A DNA stretch of 64,000 nt from Argentina anserina (lineage: Eukaryota > Streptophyta > Magnoliopsida > Rosales > Rosaceae): positions 5,909,001 through 5,973,000 of the forward strand of contig NC_065874.1 in assembly GCF_933775445.1 (NCBI RefSeq). Reading direction: 5' to 3'. Positions 54,457 to 64,000 of this stretch are shown in pieces. The position numbers and the translations under genes are program-made. A model generated the notes under the pieces. The model was not told where the DNA came from. It saw nothing but the letters and a program-made list of their open reading frames with translations, and searched no databases. How positions within the stretch are numbered: the stretch's first letter is position 1; the number at the start of each line of letters is the position of its first letter.

Positions 54457-56507
54457 ATGGAAAAAGGTGGGCTGGATTCCGATGGCCGGGAGTTCAAGAC
54501 GGCGGAGGAGATGTGGAGGGAGGAGGTGGGAGACGAGAGCAAGAAGACAGAGTGGTACAGAGAAGGAGTTGGGTACTGGGAAGGTGTGGAGGCTTCGAAT
54601 GATGGAGTGTTGGGTGGGTATGGGCATGTGAGTGAGGCTGACATAAGAGACAGTGAAGCTTTTCTTAACGGGCTTCTCTCTGAGATTGTTCCCAATGCTG
54701 CTAATGGCCAACGTCACCTTGTTGCTCTTGGTATGCAAAGCTCTCTTTTTTCTTTTGTGGTTTTTGTGTTTTTGTATGAACAAGTTGAGTTTGGACTTAG
54801 TGTGATCATTTAGGGTTACTAATGCTTTGGAGTTTTAGGTGTTAAACTAAATGTAGGCTTCCTGTTTATGAATGTAGCTGCTTGATGTGTCATGTGTGGT
54901 TTTGTTGGGGAAAGTTGTAATGAGTGTGCTGAACTTTTGACAGATTGTGGTTCTGGTATTGGGAGGATCACAAAGAATCTTCTCATAAGATACTTCAATG
55001 AGGTGAGTTCAGTTTTTGTGTGCAGCACCTCTCTGTTTTCACAGTCTTTCTGTATACAGTTTGCTTGGATTATGTGGAACAGTTATTGATTGTTTGTTTC
55101 TTCGTTTCCTTGAATCCCTAGGTTGATCTTCTGGAGCCTGTGTCACATTTTCTAGAAACAGCTCGCGAGAGTTTGGCTCCTGAAAATCTGATGGTTTCTG
55201 ATATGTACAGAGCTGCTAATTTTTTCTGCGTGCCTCTTCAGGTAACGTTACTAATGTACCAAATTATTGATTTTTTTTCTTAATACTGTACCTTCCACAA
55301 GAGTTCAGTTGGTTAATTTGGATTATTGAATCAATGGAAATGTGGTTTGTCCTACATAAAACTTAAGCGTGTGACTTTACTTATGAACATGTTCTTCCCT
55401 TTCTTTTTAGGAATTCACACCAGAAGCAGGAAGATATGATATCATATGGGTTCAGTGGTGTATTGGGCATCTCACAGATGAAGACTTTGTATCATTCTTT
55501 ACAAGAGCAAAGGTACAACTATTTTTCATGAATCTTAATACATGTATTCGATTATCCAGTGGATCCATAATTAGTATATAATTCAGAGTAGTTTAGTTTA
55601 GTTTTATTGTTATCCCTGTTCACCTGTAATCTACCATGGAAACCAATTTTCCACTACCATATTGTCCGTAATGTCACTTTTGAGTATGAAATACCTGAAA
55701 CTCTGGGCAGTCATCTATTTATTATCAATCTGCCTCTACAGCTCTTTAATGGCAGGAATACTCCCATTGATGTTTTCATATTTTTGGCTATCTATCTTTA
55801 ACATATTGGCATAGTCTGTTTCTATTGACAATCTTTGATAAAATCCCAGCAGGCCATTGTTAATTTGATGTGTAACTGCACTGTTGTTTTATTATGTTTA
55901 GCAGTACTGACAAATTTGTTATTTTAAGGTTGGACTAAAACCAGGTGGTTTATTTGTCCTTAAGGAAAATATTGCTAGAACGGGTAATGTGCTTTATATT
56001 TCACTCCCTGTGTTTTTGATTGTTTCTTTTCACCTGTTTATAGTACTGCTAAGTTTACCATACCATGTAAATGTGTATTGCCTACATTATTTTCTAAAAG
56101 TCAAAATTTTAAAACTAATTGTATTGATGACTCAATTATAGGAGGATTCGTGTTAGACAAAGAAGATCGGAGCATCACGAGGTCTGATTCGTACTTTAAG
56201 GAGCTCTTCTGCCAGTGTGGACTTCATCTTTACAAAATAAAGGTTAAAATTGAAGCCACTTTTTTCATTTAACTGGAGAGACTTGGTTAAATAATTGTTT
56301 TCTTAGTGAAAATTGTTGTCATCTCCACTGTGTTCTTCATGTGAGTTACTTCTTCCGTAATGCTGTTTTCTTTTTGTACAGGATCAAAAGGGATGGCCTC
56401 AGGAACTGTTTGCAGTGAAAATGTATGCGTTAACTACTGAGTTACCTAAGAAGGTCCACCGAACTAGATCTAAGGTGCAAACCAATAGACCAGCAATCAT
56501 CAAGTGA
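54457..56507 (+). CDS. NTM1: Alpha N-terminal protein methyltransferase 1
   Basis: Seven exons: 54457-54730, 54944-55002, 55122-55241, 55411-55512, 55929-55983, 56142-56242, 56382-56507. They total 278 residues. The fold is a class I SAM-dependent methyltransferase of the NRMT/NTM1 (METTL11) family. Signs are [20 protein letters not shown] near the N-terminus, [21 protein letters not shown] motif [13 protein letters not shown], acidic motif [12 protein letters not shown], and the substrate-site [15 protein letters not shown] with the family's WVQW-x-IGHL signature. [14 protein letters not shown] and SITRSDSYF follow. Known enzymes methylate the alpha-amine of N-terminal X-Pro-Lys proteins after Met removal. 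Relatives without the N-terminal extension are about 225-280 residues, so the length is normal. An extra C-terminal basic tail (KKVHRTRSK) may aid nuclear location. It is divergent from the PPR gene and convergent with the pseudokinase gene. Confidence 0.93.
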
Positions 56508-57073
56508 GAAATTCTCTCTTTAACTTGCTAATTATATTTGCCCCGCCAGATATTTGCTTCTGAAACTTTTGTAACATGCCATAATTTTTTGCGCATGCAT
56601 GTGCTACCCTAAGTATGTGAGAACTCAATTGTATTCAGCCACAGCGGCATTTAATGTGCTTAATGGTGCACTTATTTTTTTTTACCTCTTGTATATAAGG
56701 TGCATGCTAGTAATGATTGGACTATATTCATCCCTTATTATGTGTATTGTATCCTGGCAAAGTATTCAATTTTTTTTTTAAAGGGGAGGTATAAAATAAT
56801 CTGTTGTTTTCAAGCTCACAAATTTGGTCTGCTATATGTACTTGATTTCTTGTTGCTAGAGAATGACTTCAACTATATAGTAGCTACAGTCATAGATCAT
56901 AATGAAGTTTCAGAAGTTGTTATAAGGTGTATATGCAGAGTGCGCTATAAATAAAGTTAGCATCATACATATCAAACAGTAAGTCCTATTAACTGATGGA
57001 AAGCAGAAGGAAAAAGAATAAAAGAGCTAAATTGTACATTTGATAATTCATGGACACTTCTATTATTGATAGG
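56508..57073. other. Intergenic between two convergent genes
   Basis: Shared 3' flanks of the methyltransferase and pseudokinase genes. No gene is supported. Confidence 0.45.
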
Positions 57074-58788
57074 TCATCTTGATTGCACACGCCTGTGTCC
57101 CTTTCCTCTTTCTGCATGAAATCTTCTATGATAATGATAATGATTATGATTATGATTATGATTATGATGGGATGCTAAAACTCTGCAAGACTGGTAGGCT
57201 CTACTGACAATATCGAACACCTGCTGTAGGCTTGGTTGCCGGTTGCTTGATACTTCTGTGCACATTAGCCCCAGGGATATTGCGTGTTTAGCTTGGTCGA
57301 TAGTGTTTTGAGTCAATTCCATTTTTGGGTCTATCAGTTGCTCTAAATTTCCAGGATAATGCATTCTGATATACTCTATAAAACCAGCCTCGCCCCTCTC
57401 AAATTCTTCTTGTGGCCTCCTGTTTACCATCATTTCTAGCAGGAATACACCAAACCTGTACATCCCTGAAGGGCCAAAGTTTAAATGTTAATATTGGAAA
57501 TTAGGTCAAATCCAACAGATAGGTATGATGTAGTTTCTTATAGTGACTTACTTCTACTGCTAGTGCTTTTATTTCCAACTTTAAACCTTGAAATCTTAGG
57601 GTCCAGATTGTAGTTGCACAACATGATAGTACTTGTCCTCAGATCATACGCAACTTCCGGCCAATGCTCTTCTAGATAACACATGCCTTCCACAACCCCC
57701 ATCAGTATTCTCAACCTGTAGTTCCATGGTGTAAAACTTGATCCCAAGAGCCAGCTCTCTAGGTTCTCTCCTTCCATCCATTCAGTAACAATGGCCCTCA
57801 ACTTTCGGTTATCACACCAACCCAGTAAATTAGCCAGGTTCTTGTGGCATAGCTGAACAAGAACTTTGCATTCTTCAATCACTTGCGGGTGGTTTTTGCC
57901 ACTATAAACCTCAATCCTAACATCATTACCATCTCTGAATGTTCCTTTGTAAATATCAACTGATGCACTCTTCCCCATCAAATTGTTTCTCGAGAATCCA
58001 TTTGTTGCTGCCTTGAGCATTGCTGGTGTAAACCTGTGCTTTCTTCTAAACATTCTTGGGAGGAAATCAGGCCTACGAAAACAGAGCCACCACAAGCAAC
58101 ATATCTTCAGAATCACAAAGATAGGAAAACCAACCAACAAGAATATAGCCTTGATTCTGAGCTTTTTATGATCTGGAATGAGACCCGAATGAAGAAAACT
58201 CGAAGTGTTAAACTTCTTGAAGAAGAAGGTATCAGAGAGTTTACTCTCTGAGAAGTGGTTATATGATAGATTCAGAACTGTGAGGTTTGTGAGGACAGAT
58301 AAGTTCTCTATTGGCACATCACCATACAGTTCATTATGGCTCAAATCAAGAGATTGGATTTGGGTGCAGTGAAGGATATCAATGGGAAAATCACTCTTCA
58401 AAGAGGTATTCGACAGATCAATAGATAAGATGCTTAAAGGGCAATACTTCCAAAAGAAGTTGAATGATAAGTAGAGTGGTGCAATGTTTGGGCGGCTTTG
58501 AAGGTCTACTTTGGAGAATGACTCAACGCAGTTCGGATTCTTGGACTCGTTGCAGAGATGGCTTGCAACAATGGTGGATTTGAAGATCTCATCGAGGTCC
58601 ATTGGTGAAGAGGTACTGCAGTATCTGAGAGATGGGTTGTGGAGGCAGTTTTTCATGATTGTGGAGTTGAAATCTTGTGGTGGTTTTAAACTTTTGAGGT
58701 CATCTATAACCGATGCAGATAGAGTTGCAGAAACTGAGAAAGAAACTGTGAAGAGTAAGATGATGAAAGTTACAGGAATGGAAGCCAT
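57074..58788 (-). CDS. LRR receptor-like pseudokinase
   Basis: Two exons on the minus strand: 58788-57552 and 57465-57074. They total 542 residues. A signal peptide covers about 1-21. The ectodomain has a Cys-containing N-terminal part and about three LRR units (LSILSIDLSNTSLKSDFP, IQSLDLSHNELYGDVP, LTVLNLSYNHF). One transmembrane helix lies at about 213-237, followed by basic residues. The kinase-like domain starts near 253 (FTPAMLKAATNGFSRNNL). Its catalytic motifs are lost: the glycine loop is MGKSASVDIYKG, the VAIK lysine is replaced (VRIEVYSGK), the HRD region reads VAYDLRTSTIML and DFG reads ISRFKV. It should not transfer phosphate and may act as a scaffold or decoy at the plasma membrane. 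The C-terminus is unusual: after SCRVLASHH it has alternating His-Asn and His-Tyr repeats (57125-57175) and a basic end. Residues Y-FGVFLLEMM and the C-lobe helices are kept, so the fold is probably intact. Confidence 0.88.
57124..57172. repeat. Hexamer repeat (TGATTA)n in the pseudokinase C-terminus
   Basis: Tandem ATGATTATGATTATGATT sequence, translated on the minus strand as alternating His-Asn and His-Tyr. Such coding repeats readily change length between alleles. Confidence 0.8.
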
Positions 58789-61539
58789 GGAAAAGTTTGT
58801 GTTTTGCTGCTTGAAGGTGACTTTGATATTTAACTCACAAGTTAGAGTTCAAACGGTTGTCATGGTGGTATTGTGGGGGGAATAGAAGTGGGGAGTTCAA
58901 TTTTTACACGTTCAAGGGTAACTTTTGGTAGTTACACTAAAGCGTTCGGAGCAGTTTTTTCTCTTTTATTTTTTTTGTTAAAGTAGTTTTTTCTCTTGAA
59001 GAAAAGCTGATGTAGGAAAAAAAATGAAGGGAAATTAGCAGATATATGAAAGAGAGCTTATATTCATACATTCCAAAACAACACTTAGACCTCAATCTTT
59101 TTTCAAGTTTGTGTTGACTTTATCAATAAATGCGAAATTACTAATACGGATAATATAAAATAAACAAAAAACCAAAGATGTCAATACAATAAATCTAATT
59201 TCTCAAATTTTTCTTCTTACAATATTAATTTCAAACAAAGAATGATCTAGTTAAACTATGATATTATCGTTTTCAATAATTCACATATGCATCGTAAAAA
59301 AAAAAATTTATTCTCACTTTGTAAACGTTTATTTATTTTTAAATTTTTAGCTTTTTATTCTCTAGTTTATTGTGATCCGTCTGTTTAAATGTATTTTGTT
59401 ATAACGAATTGTATATAACTTTTATTGTACCGTGATTCTATTCAAGTTTGAGAGTCGATATAGTTATAACATGTTTGAATCAATTGAATTATCATAGGTT
59501 TCAATCAATTGAATGAATTTTTAAAGTAAAAAAAAATTTATTGATTTTATTAGACTATGGGCATTTTGAGAAAATTAAACAGGTCTAAATAGTATTTTTG
59601 GAGGTATGAATAGAAGCTCCATGTGTGAAATGAGCACAATAAGAATGGGTTTAGGGTTTAGAACTCAAGCAAGCGTTTGCCGCAAAGGATTTTAGAACTC
59701 AAACTGGTGGGAGGAAATAGTACCTGATCTTGCTGCTTGCAATTACCCAACTCTGCAAAGGTAAGAAGCATATATCAGCATATATGATATGTGCTTCATC
59801 TAGGTGAAAATTTAGCTAGTTAGTATTATTACTATTATATATGAGAGCTATAGATTTGCAACAGATAATTCAAGCAAATTAGACCAACGTGCATTCATGT
59901 ATGTGTAGTTTTACTAGTTTAGCTCAATGTGATTTTACTAGTTAAGACAGGTCCTGCATTGGAATGGCACTAGCTGGGTAATCTGCACTCCGAGAGCTAG
60001 AAACTACACATACATACAATAACTGATCTAAATCTCATGATGCAGATTACCCGATCCTTACCCAATATCAATGTATATACTTCGTACGAAGCTAATGAAT
60101 GAACTATATATTAGATCGATGGTAGATCTGAGGCCAACTTGCATGGTAGTACGTAATCTCTAATTTTATGAGCTAAAACGATCGATTCCCCCAAGTGCGG
60201 ACATTAATAATTGGTCGATAGATTGTTAAGGGGCTGCATTGACGAAGATTTTTGTTATATGCATTTGTAACTAATGATTGATAATATCATAAAGCAACAA
60301 CTAGGAACCTTATTGCTTGAGACAAAATTTATTTCAAAAAGACGTCTATGTTTATATTATTTGACTGCTGTTCCATCCACGAACAAAATCCAAATTAACA
60401 GATAATATTATCACGAACAAGAAGCAAACTGAAGTTAGATCGACCAATTAAGTTGTATTTTGTTTCTGGCCCTTGGATACAGATTATCTCATCGTGTCAT
60501 CCTGGGTTGTACTGATCAGTAGGCTAACGCCATGCCCCTCAAACAGATAACGTTTTTGTTGGTTTCAATTTTGAATTTTGGAAAATAATTCAAAGCCAAA
60601 GGATAACTGTGCTGAAATCTCTCTTCAATTTAAATTTCAAATAGGTCTCAGGGGTCTTTTATTATATAGAACATTAGAACATAAGGTTCATTTCCATATA
60701 CAGGTACAACATAAAATCACGGGAAGTTTTATATCCAAGCTAGCTCCTTTATGTTGTTCTTGATACATACATTCGTAGGAGCTCTCTATTGGCCTGGTAC
60801 AGTACTTTTATATATGACTTGGTTGAAGATGGGCGGGGCGTACCTTGGTGGTCAGATGACTCAGATCGATGCCTGCAAGAATTACAAGCACTTGAGTACG
60901 CGGGTAAGAGCTAAGTGCAAATTTTTCCTAAACACTGCAAACCTGCATATGCCTCTATGAGCTTCAAGTTGGTTAATTTTCTTGATTTGTTACTTTCTTG
61001 TATCATATACGTACATATGAACTTAATCACTAGTATAAGATATCAGTCATCATATCAGTTTCCTTTTGTGTTACCTTCGATTCGGTCCTTGTGTTGTATG
61101 TATTTCTGTGTAATCAAATTTTGAGTTTTGTTTTAACTTTGACAATCGTAGTGCGCTCTAAATTTTTCAGTCACAACCGACAAATAATCGTAGCTAGTTA
61201 CAAATATAAAGAGAGCTATTCACCATTGGAGGAAGATGAAGTTCATATCTAAATTTATTGCCAGATATATTCAAATCACTGAAAGCCAGACCGGCCAGGA
61301 TATCTGAATTTCAATATGGCCGGTCTGATGCATACACGCTCCACAGTGACTAAGTTCATATGCGTATAGCTAGCTATGTTATGTGGATGTTAGTGACGAG
61401 CCATAACAGCCATTTAAACCAATTTCAATGAGTTTTTTTGTTAAATTTACTTTCTAATTACTTCATTCTCACACTCCGATCCTTTGAAGTCATGACATGT
61501 CTTCATAATTATTTATACATATACATTTGGTAAGAGCTA

Positions 61540-61543
<4 letters not shown>
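58789..61543. other. Large intergenic region; no gene seen
   Basis: The first few hundred bases are the pseudokinase promoter. The frames at 60578-61124 overlap one another and have no similarity or splice support. The sequence is AT-rich, and no element ends were found. Confidence 0.4.

Positions 61544-61585
<42 letters not shown>
61544..61585. repeat. (TA)n microsatellite, about 21 units
   Basis: A near-perfect TA run directly before the inverted-repeat element. A shorter TA run (61988-62002) lies just after it, suggesting the element inserted into a TA repeat. Confidence 0.9.
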
Positions 61586-61591
<6 letters not shown>

Positions 61592-61595
61592 ATGC

Positions 61596-61976
61596 AGAGT
61601 GAAACTTTACTATGAAATTACATAGTGAAGTTCTAATTTTGGCACACTTTTTCGGTCAATGTTTTTCACCATAAGCGATTTAATATTTAGGTATGCTATT
61701 CAAGATCATCTCTACAAAATTTCATCTAATTTAGACATCGTTAAGGTATTGAAATTATATTAAATCAATGAATGAATTAAAACTATTCAACGTGAACTGT
61801 TCGTGTAAATCTCAATTTTTTAAAAGTTCAAACCATTGTTAAATTGGATGAAATTTTATAGAGATGATCTTGAATAACATACCTAAATATTGAATCGCTT
61901 ATGGTGAAAAAAATTGATCGAAAAGTGTGTCAAAATTGGAACTTCACTCTGTAATTTCAGAGTGAAGCTTCACTCT
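61596..61976. mobile_element. Inverted-repeat MITE, 381 bp
   Basis: The ends AGAGTGAAACTTTACT and inverted AGAGTGAAGCTTCACTCT start arms of about 160-170 bp. These share ACATAGTGAAGTTC-type, CACCATAAGCGATT and AGATCATCTCTA motifs. There is no coding sequence. The flanks are TA repeats, so the target duplication cannot be defined. The superfamily is not assigned. Confidence 0.7.
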
Positions 61977-62032
61977 AGATAAAAATTGTATATATATATA
62001 TATGTATATTGGCACTATGCCATCTCTACTAT

Positions 62033-62394
62033 TATAAAGGGAGCACCTAAAAGTTTCACCAAATTGTAAACTGTTAAATATATCTATTTATAAGTTTTTT
62101 CACACACAGAAAAAATGACAATTATATAAAAATACAAATCTCTATTATTATAAAGGGAGCACCCAAAAGTTTCACTAAATTATGAACTGCTAAATATATC
62201 CCTATGTAATTTTTTCCTCACACATAGACAAAAAAACAATTATGTAAAAATACAAATATTTCACTAACGTGTTTTACTAAAATTATCTTTCATATGAAAC
62301 AAAATTACATAAAAAAATTGTCTTTTAAGAATACATTTCAAATAAAATTTTGCAACCCGATCAAATAACGTGCATCGCACGGGTACAAAGCTAG
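62033..62394 (+). mobile_element. Small non-autonomous Helitron with duplicated 5' end
   Basis: Starts TCTCTACTATTATAAAGG and ends GCTAG, inserted between A (62032) and T (62395) without a target duplication, as Helitrons do. A hairpin CGTGC-ATC-GCACG at about 62369-62381 lies 13 bases before the CTAG end, matching the Helitron 3' signal. A second copy of the 5' end (TCTCTATTATTATAAAGG) starts at 62139, and about 100 bp are repeated in tandem. No Rep/helicase is encoded. Confidence 0.85.
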
Positions 62395-63058
62395 TATAAA
62401 TATAACATGGCTTGGGTCAATGTGAGGGCCGAAATTATCTCAAATGGTAAACCAATTTTCCTCTGATCTATATATTCACTGTTACAAAATTCCTGATAAA
62501 GACATTTGTCTATATATTTGTTAAAGACACTTAATTTGGAAGAACACATGCAGGGGCTTTAGAGATTAGAAATGATAAATTGTTGGGTCTAGTAGAGCAG
62601 CTCTTCACTATATTGTAGGATTTCTTAATTTGGATTCAACTCGAGCACATGTAGCTAGCTAGGGATGAACAGTTTTAGTTAACTTTTGAAGCTACTGTTT
62701 ACCATCTAAAACAAATCTCAGAATGCCAACGAAGACCTGATATTTATTCTTTTTTGCCATCAATAACAATTCATATGTTTTGTTGCTTTGATAACAATTC
62801 ATATTATAATGAGACAAACACTACAACCGAATAAGGAGCAAAACAGACGCAACATCATCTAAAGACTTGAATATTTCTTGAAACAAGGAATGTACAAGAA
62901 CTTGGGTAGACACCCTATAACTAAAACCCAAAACAACATTTAAATTAGCTCTACAAAATAAATTAGCAACAACAAATTAATATGAGAAATAACACCCTTA
63001 ACTACTACTTCATAACTAGCTAGAAGAATCAGCGATTCTTGTTATATCATCCAATATT
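62395..63058. other. Intergenic; 3' flank of the bHLH gene
   Basis: AT-rich. The part from about 62850 to 63058 is probably the 3' untranslated region of the minus-strand bHLH gene. No other gene is seen. Confidence 0.4.
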
Positions 63059-64000
63059 TCACAGCAACTTAGCAATGTAATCCTTGAGCAATGGGTTCGA
63101 TTGGATGTCTTGATTATTTGCTAGGGTTTCAACAAAATCTCTTGAAACCAAGCACTTTTCTTCTGAGTACAACTTCTCCTGAACAATTGGGGATGCAAGA
63201 ACTTGAAGACCTTCCGGATTTTGCAACCATTGGCCTTTTTTCACCTGCAACAACCAATCACCTAATGTCTAAATCATTTGATCTTTAATGAAAAGGAAAA
63301 ATAAGTAAAGTGGTAAACAAAATAACCTATATATTACTATTGGTTACCTGCACTGAATCCATAAATTTGAGCATTGAAACTTGTGCCTTCAAGAATTTGA
63401 TGTACTTATGAGCGGCTTGCAACATTTCAGCAGTATTCATCTTGCTTCCACTGGGAACCAGCCTTCCAAGCTCACCAGTCTTCTCTGTTATCTTCCTCCT
63501 TCTCTCGCGGGCTGCAATGCTTTGTGGAGACAAGCTCACTCCTCCATTACTGTTTGCCTTCATTTTCGCCGCAGTACATTCATCCTTATTGCTTAGTGCA
63601 CAGTTAGCAGACAATTGGGCTGATGGAAGCTGTTGAATCTGAATTTCAGGAGGTGGCAAAGGTAGCTGAGGCTGCACAAACTCTGGGAGCATACTTGGAT
63701 TCGGGACAAACCCATTGAAGCCTGAATGGAATTGTTGTTGGGTCTTCTGGCGTTTTGGGTTCTCATCATGATAATAGTATTCGAGATCGTCAAGAGCAGG
63801 GAGGAATTCTGGGTCACTGAAAAATGTTTGGGAGAGATGTAGTGGGTTTGGATCGTCAAGAGCTAAACTGTAGTCTAGACCTAATATACTTGCTGCTGCC
63901 AGCTCATGTTGTTGGGTCTGGAAGATAAACAGTTGATCATAATCTGGGTTATTAGGGTTAGGGTTGTCATTGAGAAGCTGAAGAGACCCCCAGTCTGAGC
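63059..64000 (-). CDS. bHLH transcription factor (bHLH52/53-like), 5' part outside the window
   Basis: Minus strand, two exons: 64000-63348 (open to the window edge, so the start is missing) and 63244-63059. The intron is GT-AG. The visible N-terminal part is acidic and rich in Asn, Pro and Gln (SDWGSLQLLND, LALDDPNPLHL). The bHLH region reads SPQSIAARERRRKITEKTGE then the loop LVPSGSKMNTAEM and helix 2 LQAAHKYIKFLKAQVSML. The basic part has the ERxRR core but lacks the usual His, so E-box binding may be altered. The final exon, VKKGQWLQNPEGLQVLASP to KDYIAKLL, is the conserved C-terminal tail of this subgroup. Such factors act in the nucleus. The roles of the bHLH52/53 group are tied to root and cell growth in Arabidopsis, and its role here is unknown. 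Confidence 0.9.

Overview
This window is nuclear DNA from a flowering plant, most likely a eudicot. The genes have many introns with GT-AG splice sites, the families are plant families (ALOG, group IIe WRKY, PLS-class PPR, NDR kinase, IPGA1/CHUP1-like), the intergenic DNA is AT-rich, and the transposon mix is typical of plants. A rosid such as a member of the Rosaceae would fit, but that is a weak guess from general gene style.

Layout. 1-3050: repeat-rich DNA, possibly the 3' part of an old LTR. 3051-6305 (+): IPGA1/CHUP1-like coiled-coil protein, seven exons. 7118-8974 (-): weak signs of a small unrecognised gene. 9551-14102: a transposon cluster (LINE remnant, 1.07-kb Mutator-like foldback with 9-bp target duplication, tRNA-derived SINE with 18-bp duplication, PIF/Harbinger-like MITE). 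15928-16662 (+): single-exon ALOG/LSH transcription factor with long gene-free flanks. 17518-18185: a second Mutator-like MITE. 21232-26029: complete hAT transposon with an unbroken two-exon transposase. 26146-27625: CACTA-type non-autonomous element. 28480-28550: tRNA-Gly(GCC). 29349-33687 (+): NDR-family AGC kinase, 13 exons, one GC-AG intron. 38259-39709: two adjoining inverted-repeat elements. 41559-44448 (+): group IIe WRKY, three exons. 47368-50561 (+): short-chain dehydrogenase/reductase. 51886-54199 (-): PPR protein whose frame is broken at an 18-base G run. 54457-56507 (+): N-terminal protein methyltransferase, divergent from the PPR gene across 257 bp. 57074-58788 (-): LRR receptor-like pseudokinase. 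61596-62394: inverted-repeat MITE and a small Helitron. 63059-64000 (-): bHLH gene cut by the window edge.

The genes are unrelated in function, as is normal for plant chromosomes. They cover signalling (NDR kinase, receptor-like pseudokinase), transcription (ALOG, WRKY, bHLH), organelle RNA processing (PPR), protein modification (N-terminal methyltransferase), redox metabolism (SDR) and cytoskeleton or plastid positioning (IPGA1/CHUP1-like). Exon boundaries were placed by eye from splice motifs and family conservation. In every complete multi-exon model the joined exon length is a multiple of three, which supports the models. I found no new multi-gene system. The most notable items are the intact hAT element, the near-perfect foldback element, the disrupted PPR gene, the Helitron with a duplicated 5' end, and the degenerate receptor kinase.
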